Source: Candidatus Sumerlaea chitinivorans | GTDB taxonomy: Bacteria; Sumerlaeota; Sumerlaeia; Sumerlaeales; Sumerlaeaceae | Reading direction: 5' to 3' | Assembly: GCA_003290465.1 (NCBI GenBank) | Contig: CP030759.1 | Span: 2,430,572 to 2,494,571 of the forward strand | DNA length: 64,000 nucleotides | Part shown: in pieces, positions 33,172-41,781 of the stretch | Layout of the letters: every line of letters begins with the position of its first letter | How positions within the stretch are numbered: position 1 is the stretch's first letter | Made by a program: the position numbers and the translations under genes | The notes under the pieces: generated by a model | Seen by the model: the letters and a program-made list of their open reading frames with translations, nothing else | Told to the model about the DNA's origin: nothing | Database searches by the model: none

Positions 33172-34248
33172 ATGTGTTACTATTGCTTGAAGTATAGTCC
33201 ATCGCTTGTCCGCCGACACCTACGGCGGGTTGCCATCTCACTCCTTTTGTCGCTTGGGGGCACCTTGCTGCATGCAGCCGCGAACGCCACTCTGTCCCCT
33301 TCTGCCATCGATGCTGTCGTGTCGGACCCGACGTTCTCCGAGCTCTTGACGACGTTCACGTTGCCGACAGGGATCACCGTCCACCTGAATCTTCCCTCGA
33401 CAGCAACGGCTGCGCCAGACCGCCCATCTCGCCTGATTCTATACGCGTTGCCGAACGGAAACTCGATCGCGTGGACGGTGGGTAAACGCCTTGCGCCAGG
33501 CGACGACTGGCACTACGCGATCCAGCACATTGGCGCCCAAACGCGCCTCGTGCGCGAGTTGCTCCCCGACGAGCACATTGTCGTGGCCTATCTCGAAGCC
33601 CCCGGCCGCAGTTGGCCCACGTGGCGCCGCACAACTCCAGACGCCCCCGCCCGCAGCAAGCAAATCATCCACGAAATAGCCACCACCGTCACCCGTCTGT
33701 GCACCCGCACGGCCACTCAGCCTCCGCCGATTGAACTCTTCGCTCATAGTGGCGGTGGAAGCTTTATTTTTGCCTTCATGGACAGTGCAGATCAGATTTC
33801 GAGCGAGGTCCGCCGGATCGTGTTTCTGGACGCGAACTACGGCTACTCGGACGAGCTCCGCCATGGCGACAAACTCATTGCGTGGCTCCGCGCTGACCCG
33901 CAACGAACCCTCATGGTTGCCGCTTACGACGATCGCGAGGTGACCCTCAACGGCAAGCCGATCGTCGGCCCCACCGGCGGCACGTGGCGCGCGACTCATC
34001 GCATGATACAACGCTTCGCAAAGGAGGACCCTCTCACGAGCTCCACCGAAGGGGAGATCCTCCACGTGCGGGCGCTCGGCGATCAGGCCCACTTCTATCT
34101 TCACACGAACCCCAAGCGCGCGATTCTGCACACCGTGCTGGTCGAGCGCAACGGGTTTGCCTTCGGAGCGCTGCTCCGCACCAAGGCCCAACCACGTGCC
34201 CCAGCCTTTTTTGGCGAGCCGGCTTACACCCGCTGGATCAGCGAGTAG
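33172..34248 (+). CDS. Exported alpha/beta-hydrolase-like protein
   Basis: A 358-residue protein with an N-terminal export signal (RVAISLLLSLGGTLLHAAANA). The nucleophile elbow IELFAHSGGGSFIFAFM has the G/A-x-S-x-G-G form of serine hydrolases, preceded by a strand and followed by RIVFLDANYGYSD where the acid often lies. A His for the triad could be in DQAHFYLH near the C-terminus. The substrate is unknown; the aromatic-rich N-terminal domain and export suggest an esterase acting outside the cytoplasm. The start is taken at ATG 33172; ATG 33115 would add an unlikely segment ahead of the signal. Confidence 0.72.
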   Translation: MCYYCLKYSPSLVRRHLRRVAISLLLSLGGTLLHAAANATLSPSAIDAVVSDPTFSELLTTFTLPTGITVHLNLPSTATAAPDRPSRLILYALPNGNSIAWTVGKRLAPGDDWHYAIQHIGAQTRLVRELLPDEHIVVAYLEAPGRSWPTWRRTTPDAPARSKQIIHEIATTVTRLCTRTATQPPPIELFAHSGGGSFIFAFMDSADQISSEVRRIVFLDANYGYSDELRHGDKLIAWLRADPQRTLMVAAYDDREVTLNGKPIVGPTGGTWRATHRMIQRFAKEDPLTSSTEGEILHVRALGDQAHFYLHTNPKRAILHTVLVERNGFAFGALLRTKAQPRAPAFFGEPAYTRWISE

Positions 34249-34476
34249 GATGCGCGTCCGGCAGGCCGACAGAGACTTCGCGAGCTGGTCCTAACCACTC
34301 CCTGATGGGCGACTGCGCCCTCGCGCGCCACCTCGCTCCCCGCAGGAGTCGCACGGATCATCGTCGCTCCTAATTTGCGCCCCGGAGAGTCGCGGCGCGT
34401 CTCCCCGGCTGACCCTCCCACCGCACGCGCCTCACTGCCACAGCTGGTGACTGGCTGGGCATCTTACCCTCCGGAT

Positions 34477-35520
34477 TCACTGCACCGCGCCACGCACCAC
34501 GCGCACGGCCAGCACATGGTCGGGCACCGTCGCGCCCCAGCGCAAGTCGCGAGCGACGCGGTACGCTTCCCTTTCACGTTTGGGAATAAGAATCCGCTCC
34601 GCTCGCCCGTCGGCCAAGCACCCCTCGAACTTAACCCCGGCATTCGTGAGGCGGGGGAAACTTATCACTCTTGCGCGGGCGTTCGAAGGGCTCGGCGGGG
34701 CGAAACGCGCCGCCACCACGTATGAGAATCGCTCATCCTCATAGGTCAGCGTCCCACCCTTGAGCATTCGGTGAAGGCGCGACCGCGCCAAACGCACCGA
34801 GAAATGACACCACCGCCGCTCCGAAGTCTCCAGTGGGCAACTGGCCGCGTGCGGGCATGGCCCCCACAGATGGGCTCCGAGCTCGAGCAGCATGCGTCGT
34901 CCCTCGAAGATCGTACGCGCCCCTTGCGGAGTTCCCGGCTCGACCACCACCAGCACCCCTTTCGTACGCTCCCAAGCCGCTCGGAGAAGCTCTGCCCGCG
35001 CCTCCGCTGAGGATTGCTCGCCCAACCCATAGGCGCACACCACCAGATCCGCGGGCATGCCGATGCTTTCAAGCCCCTCCGCCGCCTCCGCTCGGCAATA
35101 CTCCGTGCCGTCGGCTGTCCCGCCGACGTGCTCGGCAAGGCGGCGTGCAATGGCGAGAAAATTGGAGTCGCGCTCGAGGAGCCACGCACGCTTCGGCCGC
35201 AAACCCAACGCGGCCAACGCCAAGAGAGCCGTCCCGGGCCCAGCGCACACATCGATCACTGTCTCCCAACCGGTCGCTCCACCACCCCCGAGTTTCAAGA
35301 TCTCGTCCAAAACCACATACGTTGCGGCGAATGTGGCCGGAAACCGCGCCACAAGGTAGGCACGGTAATGCTCGTCGCGCCAAGGTGTCGGGCAGATTCC
35401 CCCCGCGGCCGTTCGATAGCAAGCGCTGAGCTCTGCCTGTGCTTTTTCGAGACGAGCCGCAGGCTCCTGCCCGACCTCAGCCTCAATCGCTTCCACCAGC
35501 GTTTCTGGCAACTGCACCAT
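34477..35520 (-). CDS. Rsm22-type small ribosomal subunit methyltransferase-like protein
   Basis: A 347-residue SAM-dependent methyltransferase of the Rsm22 family, linked in mitochondria to small-subunit assembly. The SAM site is TVIDVCAGPGTALLA; the family-specific Cys-rich part reads VEPGTPQGARTIFEGRRMLL, WGPCPHAASCPL, RRWCHFSVRLARSRLHR and YEDERFSYVV. These cysteines probably hold an iron-sulphur cluster or zinc. ATG 35520 has GGAGA upstream; ATG 35556 is possible. It is monocistronic and convergent with the hydrolase gene. Confidence 0.88.
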   Translation of the reverse strand: MVQLPETLVEAIEAEVGQEPAARLEKAQAELSACYRTAAGGICPTPWRDEHYRAYLVARFPATFAATYVVLDEILKLGGGGATGWETVIDVCAGPGTALLALAALGLRPKRAWLLERDSNFLAIARRLAEHVGGTADGTEYCRAEAAEGLESIGMPADLVVCAYGLGEQSSAEARAELLRAAWERTKGVLVVVEPGTPQGARTIFEGRRMLLELGAHLWGPCPHAASCPLETSERRWCHFSVRLARSRLHRMLKGGTLTYEDERFSYVVAARFAPPSPSNARARVISFPRLTNAGVKFEGCLADGRAERILIPKREREAYRVARDLRWGATVPDHVLAVRVVRGAVQ

Positions 35521-35833
35521 CCTGCTCTCCGCGTACCGTGGGTCGCCCGAGCCCATTCCTCATTTTGCTCGCGCGCCTACGTGCACCGTGCGCCCCTCTG
35601 CAAAATTTTTCTCGTAAGTGTCAACGATGCAGCCATTCACGACGTCTAACGTATCAAACCAAAGCAAGAGGAGCCACTTCTTCGACTGGAAATGACAGAA
35701 ACGTGTTTTGCGAGCGAAGAGCAATATCTTCCAAAGCGACTCCCGTGGAGGTGGCCGTCGCAAATCACGGGAGATTAGGCGGCGTGCCTTTCCGTCGCTA
35801 TGCGAACGTAAGCGGAACGGGGAGCAGAACGAA

Positions 35834-36988
35834 TTGAGACAACCACGGCAAAGATCGGATTCCCGACTGAAGAACACGGATAGGAGCACCGTCCTGTTTC
35901 GGCGGGTGCAGTGGGCAAGCTTGGTTCTTGCGCTAACGATCGCGCCCCACCTTCACGCCTCAGACATTGTGAAGCAAATCCGCTCCAACCTCGTCCTTCC
36001 CCCATTTCACGCAAGTGGGTACGCCGAAATTCGGGTGGCTCCGGAGTTTCTGGGCGATCCCTCGTTCTGTGCCTGTGACCCCGACTTTATGAAATCTTTC
36101 CGAGCCGACATAGACTATTACCACACGCCACGCGAAGAACTACTCGAACTCACGACCTCCCACGGCGTTGCTCTCACCTACGCTCGGCGCACTTCGGAAG
36201 ATCCACACTCTGCTCAACTCACCAAACATTGGGTCCGCGGTTCGGATTGCGTGGGAATCCCGTCATCCCCGCCAACAACGCAAACAGATCCACGGCACAG
36301 TCCCTTCCGCGTAGGATTCGCCCTTGGCAGAAAAGACGCTGAAATCCTGACCGAAAAGCAGATTGAGGCGGGGACACTGGTGCTTGCCAGAACGCGCGCC
36401 ACCACAAACACTTTAGGCGAACAACACGCCTTCACCGAGCAGCTCAGAGAATGCCTCTTTGACAGCGAAAGGCGCTGTTACCAACAGCGAGATCTTCTGC
36501 GGACCACGATCCAAGGAATCGGCGAAATCACGGAACAACTATCCGAGCTACGCGTCCAACGCTTTTCCCCCCAAATCACCTCTTTGCCAGTTGAGTTCGA
36601 TGTGACCATCAGCGCTGTGCCCCCTTCACTTAAAATGCAACTTCAGGCTCCAACCGAGAAATCGAAGCAGCTGGCCGTGAGCGTGGGCACGCGGCTTTGG
36701 AAACCGGCGGTGTACTATCGCGTCGTCTATGATAAAGCTGAGCCTCTCCCCCCCGACTTTTCGCTCGAACGACTCGCTGAGCAGCGCTCGAGGGGGATGC
36801 GGCTGCGCACGGATCAATCGCTCGCACAACTGAAGCTGCCCGAAGAAGCTGCAGCGAAGTCGCCCTACCGCGCGCCCAAGTCCGCGGTCCGATCGTTCCT
36901 TGAGCGCTGGGGGCTTGCCCTCGGCGTCGCGTGCCTCGCCGCAGCTGCCACCACCGCAACCATACTCTTCGTGCGGAGAAAGGAGTAG
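35834..36988 (+). CDS. Exported membrane-anchored protein, paralog A of a three-gene array
   Basis: About 384 residues, no recognised family. An N-terminal signal (WASLVLALTIAPHLHA) is followed by a domain shared with the next two large genes: PPFHASGYAEIRVAPEF, a Cys-containing FCACDPDF, DYYHTPREELLELTTSHGVA. A variable middle follows, then LPPDFSLERLAEQRSRGMRL. The last 45 residues contain one membrane span ending in a basic RRKE, so the protein is probably anchored by its C-terminus with the body outside. The start is uncertain; TTG 35834 has GGGGAG at normal spacing, whereas the long reading from 35708 has no ribosome site. It is the first gene of a tandem duplication. Confidence 0.75.
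   Translation: MRQPRQRSDSRLKNTDRSTVLFRRVQWASLVLALTIAPHLHASDIVKQIRSNLVLPPFHASGYAEIRVAPEFLGDPSFCACDPDFMKSFRADIDYYHTPREELLELTTSHGVALTYARRTSEDPHSAQLTKHWVRGSDCVGIPSSPPTTQTDPRHSPFRVGFALGRKDAEILTEKQIEAGTLVLARTRATTNTLGEQHAFTEQLRECLFDSERRCYQQRDLLRTTIQGIGEITEQLSELRVQRFSPQITSLPVEFDVTISAVPPSLKMQLQAPTEKSKQLAVSVGTRLWKPAVYYRVVYDKAEPLPPDFSLERLAEQRSRGMRLRTDQSLAQLKLPEEAAAKSPYRAPKSAVRSFLERWGLALGVACLAAAATTATILFVRRKE
36837..36988 (+). repeat. Near-identical C-terminal anchor module, copy A
   Basis: About 150 bases encoding the tail from LPEEAAAKSPYRAPKSA to the final RRKE. It is almost identical in DNA to 38415-38566 (about six differences) and close to 40016-40167, although the gene bodies between them have diverged. 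Confidence 0.85.
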
Positions 36989-37165
36989 CCGGCGATGAGC
37001 CTCCGTTGGATCGCGCCCGAAACCATTCCAGCCCTCGCCTCAATCATGCGGGCAAGCTCACGCGGTGAGGATCGCTCCGGTGCGAGGAGGAATTTCCAGG
37101 GGAATTTGAGATCAAGCCGAATATCGTTTTTTTTTTGTACCCTATCAGGCAAACCAAAAGAGAGA
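36989..37165 (+). repeat. Direct-repeat spacer 1 of the paralog array
   Basis: About 170 bases between paralog A and the first Cys-rich peptide, closely matching 38567-38745. Shared blocks include CTCACGCGGTGAGGATCGCT, GAATTTGAGATCAAGCCGAA, a run of 10 T followed by GTACCCT, and the AATGGAGG ribosome site. An ATG (36995) opens a short frame starting MSLRW that is matched by MSFRW in the second copy and resembles the start of the gene at 40174. It is probably a relic. Confidence 0.75.
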
Positions 37166-37193
37166 ACAAACCACGAATGGAGGAGACAAAACT

Positions 37194-37421
37194 ATGTTAC
37201 GAGTTGCTGTCTTCGCGTTCCTTTTCGCGATTCTGATAACCCTGTACGAGAAGGCCCAAGCAGCGGATGGTGTTTGTCGCGTTGGGCATTGGTGGTATCC
37301 TGTAGATGTCCACTGGTGCATTGACGATACGTGCAGCCAGAATGGTGGGAGCTGCCACGGTCCCTACCGAGAGCGAAAGCCCGGCGAAGAAATCGACACA
37401 TGGTATTGCTTATGTCTGTAG
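37194..37421 (+). CDS. Small secreted six-cysteine peptide 1
   Basis: A 75-residue precursor. A clear signal peptide (VAVFAFLFAILITLYEKAQA, cleavage near AQA-AD) releases about 50 residues with six cysteines spaced C-x13-C-x4-C-x6-C-x17-C-x-C and several Trp residues (GHWWYPVDVHWC). Such a density of Cys in an exported peptide suggests disulphide bonds. GGAGGAG lies eight bases before ATG 37194. It lies between paralogs A and B and has a second, diverged copy between B and C. Function unknown; toxin, pheromone or a small partner of the anchored proteins are all possible. Confidence 0.75.
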   Translation: MLRVAVFAFLFAILITLYEKAQAADGVCRVGHWWYPVDVHWCIDDTCSQNGGSCHGPYRERKPGEEIDTWYCLCL

Positions 37422-37474
37422 TGCCCACCGACCAAGCGTTCGGCGGAATCTGGGGATGGAATGGAACTCGACTA

Positions 37475-38566
37475 ATGAGCCGACTGCTCCTGTGGGTCGG
37501 ATGGATCCTTGTTGTCGGCGCGATCTTACTCCAGCATGCACAAGCGGCCAGCCCCCGCGAGGTCATCGCCAACGGTTGGATTGCTCCACCGTTTCATGCC
37601 CGAGGCTACGCCGAGGTTCAGGTCACACCTGAGTTCCGCGAAGATCCCGGTTTCATCGCGTGCCCGCCGGATTTTCTGAAAGGTTTTCGAGTGGAAGTGG
37701 ACTACTACCACACACCCACGGCGGAGCTTCTGGAACTCACGACTTCGCATGGAGTTGCGCTCAGCTACGGTCGCCAGTCAAAATCGGGTGTACAAGCGCC
37801 TTTTCTCACGACGCATTGGGCACGCGGAAGAGTCTGCGTTGGTGTGGCCGGTCCCCCCCCTATCACTACTTTTGACCCCCTGCAGGACGCTTTCATCGTC
37901 GGCTTTATGGGGAAGCGGAAGCATTTCGAAGTCCTGAGCGAACTTCGATCTTCAACATGTACGATGCTGGTCGTCCGAAACAAATTCAGCTCCGGCACAC
38001 AAAACGGAATTACTGGATCTTCCGAAGACCTCGAAGAATTCCATTTCGACAATCAGTCCCGTTTACTCCTACAAAGAGTTCTTATGCGCATCACCATCCA
38101 AGGAGTGGGTACACTTACTGAACTTTACTCGGAACAACGAATTCGACGGTATCACCCGACGCTCGAGTTCGTCCCGACAGAATTTTTAGCGGTTTTAGCA
38201 CAGATCCCGAGTTCCACAAAGCGCGCCTTGGGGGGTCCCCCAAGCTTAGAGGCCATTTGTTCAGCCATCAAGAATCAAACGCCCTTTTGGAAACCGGCCA
38301 TCTTCTACCACGTCATCTACGACCATGTGGAGCCGCTTCCCCCCGACTTTTCGCTCGAACGACTTGCCGAGCAACGCTCAAAGGGGATGCAACTGCGCTC
38401 AAAGCCGCTAAAGTTGCCCGAAGAAGCTGCAGCGAAGTCGCCCTACCGCGCGCCCAAGTCCGCCGCCCGATCATTCCTTGAGCGCTGGGGGCTTGCCCTC
38501 GGCGTCGCGTGCCTCGCCGCAGCTGCCACCACCGCCACCATACTCTTCGTGCGGAGAAAGGGGTAG
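37475..38566 (+). CDS. Exported membrane-anchored protein, paralog B
   Basis: 363 residues, with a signal peptide (SRLLLWVGWILVVGAILLQH) and the same architecture as paralog A: PPFHARGYAEVQVTPEF, FIACPPDFLKGFRVEVDYYH, LELTTSHGVALSYGR. A diverged middle is followed by EPLPPDFSLERLAEQRSKGM and the nearly identical C-terminal span ending RRKG. The start at ATG 37475 puts the signal at the N-terminus; ATGs upstream would overlap the Cys-rich peptide. Paralogs A and B are closer to each other than either is to C. Confidence 0.78.
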   Translation: MSRLLLWVGWILVVGAILLQHAQAASPREVIANGWIAPPFHARGYAEVQVTPEFREDPGFIACPPDFLKGFRVEVDYYHTPTAELLELTTSHGVALSYGRQSKSGVQAPFLTTHWARGRVCVGVAGPPPITTFDPLQDAFIVGFMGKRKHFEVLSELRSSTCTMLVVRNKFSSGTQNGITGSSEDLEEFHFDNQSRLLLQRVLMRITIQGVGTLTELYSEQRIRRYHPTLEFVPTEFLAVLAQIPSSTKRALGGPPSLEAICSAIKNQTPFWKPAIFYHVIYDHVEPLPPDFSLERLAEQRSKGMQLRSKPLKLPEEAAAKSPYRAPKSAARSFLERWGLALGVACLAAAATTATILFVRRKG

Positions 38567-38745
38567 CCGACGATGAGCTTCCGTTGGCCCGCGCCAGAAC
38601 TCATCTCAGCACTCGTCTCAACCATGCTGCAGGCGATCTCACGCGGTGAAGATCGCTCCGGTGCGAGGACGCGTTTCCGGGAGAATTTGAGATCAAGTCG
38701 AACATCGGTTTTTTTTGTACCCTCGTGGCGTAAACCCACAATGGA
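38567..38745 (+). repeat. Direct-repeat spacer 2 of the paralog array
   Basis: The counterpart of 36989-37165, with the same order of blocks: a relic MSFRW frame, CTCACGCGGTGAAGATCGCT, GAATTTGAGATCAAGTCGAA, a run of 8 T, GTACCCT and AATGGAGG. It shows that the duplicated unit was anchored gene plus spacer plus peptide. Confidence 0.75.
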
Positions 38746-38768
38746 GGTAAAACCATGAATACTGCTCG

Positions 38769-38957
38769 ATGATTACAGTTACCTACTTCGCCAGCCAAGA
38801 GTTACGCGCTGCCGATCCTGAAACGGGTATCTGCCAACCTGTTTTCATTGGGATTTGGCCTATAGGCAAGTGGGCATGCAAAAACGTAAGCTGTCCAGCC
38901 CCATGTCCGCCCACACCCCTAGATGTTGCTGGCATTATGTCCTGCCCATGCAAGTGA
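38769..38957 (+). CDS. Small six-cysteine peptide 2, probably frameshifted in its signal
   Basis: 62 residues. The mature part keeps the cysteine order of peptide 1 (C-x14-C-x4-C-x3-C-x12-C-x-C, ending SCPCK, with Trp before the second Cys). The best ribosome site (GGAGG at 38743) points to ATG 38755, which stops after five codons (MNTAR). The Cys-rich frame restarts at ATG 38769 and has only a short, poorly hydrophobic leader (ITVTYFASQELRAAD). Compared with peptide 1 the signal appears shortened and out of frame. It is either a decaying copy or made by re-initiation at the overlapping ATGs. Confidence 0.55.
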   Translation: MITVTYFASQELRAADPETGICQPVFIGIWPIGKWACKNVSCPAPCPPTPLDVAGIMSCPCK

Positions 38958-38979
38958 TGATAAGGAGCAAAGTTTCGGC

Positions 38980-40167
38980 ATGAACATAAAAAATAGGCAG
39001 AGCAGGCGGAAAGTGGCAGTGGGAATGCTTGGGATGTTGACTGTTTTCGGGATTGAAGTGACAGCCACCGCTGCTGCTCCCGATCTGGCTCACCCTTTCA
39101 ACATTCACCCGATGCATGCACGCGGCCACGCTGTCGTCCAGATCGCACCAGCATTCCAAAAGGAAGAGGGCTACAACGTTTGTCCGCCAGAGGTCATCGC
39201 GAACCTGCCCGTGCAGGTCGAGTGGTTCCACACCCTCGGCGAGGATCTCTTAGAACTCACGACCTCCCATGGGGCTGTCCTGATTTACGCTCGCAGGGCC
39301 AAGACCTCACCTTCCACTCCAGAACTCGTTACTCTGTGGGAAAAGGGGAGTCCCTATCTTCGTTCTATCTACCCGTCGGTTGTTTCCGGCGTGGATACAT
39401 TCTATGCATTATTCATGCCTTCCTGCCTTGCGTTTACTCGGCGTGACGAACACGGAAAACCCTCCCCACCCGAAGTGATTGATGTAATAAACACTACGAC
39501 CGGGACGACTTACCGGGGGCTCCTTCGCCAAGGGATCGACCCAGGGATCCCCGGCGCGGAACCACAAAAAACCGTCCTCGAACTAACCATGAATCGGCAA
39601 GGGCAAATCGTCTACCTCGCCGTGCTGGACGAAAGTAAGTACACCGGCAGCAATATCCAACGCACGTGGCGGACGCCCCACTATCAGCTCTTCATCGAGA
39701 GCTACGTTCCAACGATTGCGAACCTGCCGGCCACGTATCGGTGCGTGATTTGGGATGTTCCACCGAGTTATGCCCCCAAACTCATCGAACGTCTTAGCAA
39801 ACAGACCACCGTTCCACTTACGCAAGCAGTGCCACTCAATGACCTCATTGCATTGGGGGATGACATGGTACAACACACGCTGCCTGCCCTGCTCTACGAG
39901 GTCCGATACGAGCAGGTGGAACCTTTACCACTGCAACGATCCCTCAAAGATCTCGCTGAGCAGCGCTCGAAGGGCATGCGCTTGCGCACCAAGCCGGCGC
40001 TTGCGCAACTAAAGTTGCCCGAAGAAGCTGCGGCGAAGTCGCCCTACCGCGCGCCCAAGTCCGCCTCCCGATCGTTCCTTGAGCGCTGGGGGCTTGCCCT
40101 AGGCATCGCTTGCCTCGCTGCAGCCGCCACAACCGCCGCTGTTCTCTTCATCCGGAGAAAGGAGTAG
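38980..40167 (+). CDS. Exported membrane-anchored protein, paralog C
   Basis: 395 residues, the most diverged of the three. Shared landmarks are NIHPMHARGHAVVQIAPAFQ, NVCPPEVIANLPVQVEWFHT, LELTTSHGAVLIYARR and the tail from LPEEAAAKSPYRAPKSA through the last span to RRKE. ATG 38980 has AAGGAG upstream and starts a twin-basic, hydrophobic signal (RKVAVGMLGMLTVFGIEVTA). It is followed six bases later by the NlpC/P60-like gene, so those two are co-transcribed. Confidence 0.75.
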   Translation: MNIKNRQSRRKVAVGMLGMLTVFGIEVTATAAAPDLAHPFNIHPMHARGHAVVQIAPAFQKEEGYNVCPPEVIANLPVQVEWFHTLGEDLLELTTSHGAVLIYARRAKTSPSTPELVTLWEKGSPYLRSIYPSVVSGVDTFYALFMPSCLAFTRRDEHGKPSPPEVIDVINTTTGTTYRGLLRQGIDPGIPGAEPQKTVLELTMNRQGQIVYLAVLDESKYTGSNIQRTWRTPHYQLFIESYVPTIANLPATYRCVIWDVPPSYAPKLIERLSKQTTVPLTQAVPLNDLIALGDDMVQHTLPALLYEVRYEQVEPLPLQRSLKDLAEQRSKGMRLRTKPALAQLKLPEEAAAKSPYRAPKSASRSFLERWGLALGIACLAAAATTAAVLFIRRKE

Positions 40168-40173
40168 GACACC

Positions 40174-40905
40174 GTGAGCCGCTCCACCGCCGAGCGCATC
40201 AATACCGTCCTCGCGACCTCCACGGTCATTTTTGCAGTCGCCGGCCTCGCTTTCCTTGGCTACGCCCTGAGCCGGAACCCCCAGCTTTTTAGTGGTAGGC
40301 CGGAGACCCACCGCGAGCTCAACCCCTACATCCTGCAAGTCGTGGAGGAATATGCGAAAAATGCGCAGGACATTAAGCCTATCCCTGGCAAAGATCCCGA
40401 ATTCAACGGTGCGGGCGTCACCAAGGACATCTATTACCGCGGCCAGCGCGTGATCAAAGGTACCACGGGACAGCGATGCCATTGCATCGGTTTGGTATTC
40501 GAGATTTTCATGACTGCATGGGAGCGGGCCGCACGCGCCACTGGCCGCGAGCTCATCGTCGGCGACGGCTCCATCGAAACCTTCCGGAAATTCCAGAAGC
40601 GGTTCTATGGCGCCGAGGGCGACGTCGCCACCATGGTGAGTGGGCTCACCGAGTATGGTCTGGGCATTCCGATCACAGATTGGGACAAGGTAAAGCCGGG
40701 TGACTTCGTGCAACTCTGGCGCATCTGCTGTGGCGGACACGCTTCCATTTTTATCGACTGGCTCCGCGATTCCCAAGGCAAAATCACAGGCTTCCGGCTC
40801 TTTCAGTGCGGATACGAATCCAAGCTCGGCTACGTGGATGTGGATTTCCAGAGCTACAGCGTGGACACACGCGCAGTTTTCTTCGTCCGCCCGATCCTCC
40901 CTTGA
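40174..40905 (+). CDS. Membrane-anchored NlpC/P60-like cysteine peptidase-fold protein
   Basis: 243 residues with an N-terminal membrane anchor (TVLATSTVIFAVAGLAFLGY) and an outside domain that fits the papain-like NlpC/P60 layout. A Cys lies at the start of a helix (QRCHCIGLVFEIFMTAW), and a strand pair PGDFVQLWRICCGGHASIFI carries the His. The Asp-Cys-Ser-Gly signature of true P60 enzymes is absent, so the assignment is by pattern only. GTG 40174 follows paralog C by six bases with AAGGAG upstream. Its start resembles relic frames after paralogs A and B, so each unit may once have carried such a gene. Confidence 0.6.
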   Translation: MSRSTAERINTVLATSTVIFAVAGLAFLGYALSRNPQLFSGRPETHRELNPYILQVVEEYAKNAQDIKPIPGKDPEFNGAGVTKDIYYRGQRVIKGTTGQRCHCIGLVFEIFMTAWERAARATGRELIVGDGSIETFRKFQKRFYGAEGDVATMVSGLTEYGLGIPITDWDKVKPGDFVQLWRICCGGHASIFIDWLRDSQGKITGFRLFQCGYESKLGYVDVDFQSYSVDTRAVFFVRPILP

Positions 40906-41163
40906 AGCAAGGAGATCCGCTTAGACAGCTTCTCCCACTCCCTGCCCCCTACGGTCCAAACCCGACGATCGACGAGCTTCCCCAGCCGGTTGCCCCGTTT
41001 CCAGCGTGGGGACTGCACTCAGCCCTAGCATCCGTAGATACCGACGCACGCCCCTCCCGGTTCACTCCTGCGGCAAAGCCGAACCATTGGATCGGCACCT
41101 TCCAAAATAAGCGAGGGGCCTATTGTTCTTAAGGCTTTTCGCCCCCGTGCTTTAATCTCGGCA

Positions 41164-41598
41164 TCACGGCGTGCGGATATAGTTCTCGAGGTGGCGGATC
41201 GTTTCCTGATGCTCGCGCACCTCGTGGGCCAGAAGATCGCCGCTCGTGATGAGGCCCGCAAGCTTCCCCTCCTCAAGGACCGGCAGATGGCGAATCCGCT
41301 TGCTCGTAAAAATCACGCGGCACTCTTCGAGTGAGGTCGTCGGCGAGCAGTGCACGATGGGCGCCGTCATGACCTCCGCGAGCAGTGTCGTTGCCGGATC
41401 CCGCCCCGCGGCCACCACCCGCGTCAGCACGTCCCGTTCGGTGAATATCCCGCAAATGTTCTCACCCTCCACCACCACAACCGCGCCGATGCGCTTGTCG
41501 TTCATTAGCCGCGTCGCCTCCAGCACGCTCATTGTGGCGGGGGCCGTCACCACGTCGCGCCCTTTGATACTCAAAATGTCCTGTACTGTCGTCGGCAT
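41164..41598 (-). CDS. CBS domain pair protein
   Basis: 144 residues made of two CBS motifs (about 5-70 and 75-135), for example TMSVLEATRLMNDKRIGAVV and TSLEECRVIFTSKRIRHLPV. CBS pairs bind adenosine nucleotides and act as energy or redox sensors. The loop GIFTERDVLTRVVAAGRDP is typical of the stand-alone YrpB/Hrp1-like group. ATG 41598 has AAGGAGG eight bases upstream. It is convergent with the preceding gene and has no operon partner. Confidence 0.92.
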   Translation of the reverse strand: MPTTVQDILSIKGRDVVTAPATMSVLEATRLMNDKRIGAVVVVEGENICGIFTERDVLTRVVAAGRDPATTLLAEVMTAPIVHCSPTTSLEECRVIFTSKRIRHLPVLEEGKLAGLITSGDLLAHEVREHQETIRHLENYIRTP

Positions 41599-41781
41599 TG
41601 CCGCCACCTCCTTGATGCAGGCAGATTTAGGCCGCCGCCTTGGGTCTGCCCCATTCCGCTTTTAGGATTCATACGGCAACACATCTCCCACAGGCAACGA
41701 GAAAATAGTACCAATTCAGTATTGCGCCTATGAGCTTCGCACTTTTTTGCCCGTCTCCACCGTAGACGCCCTGTTTTCTGG

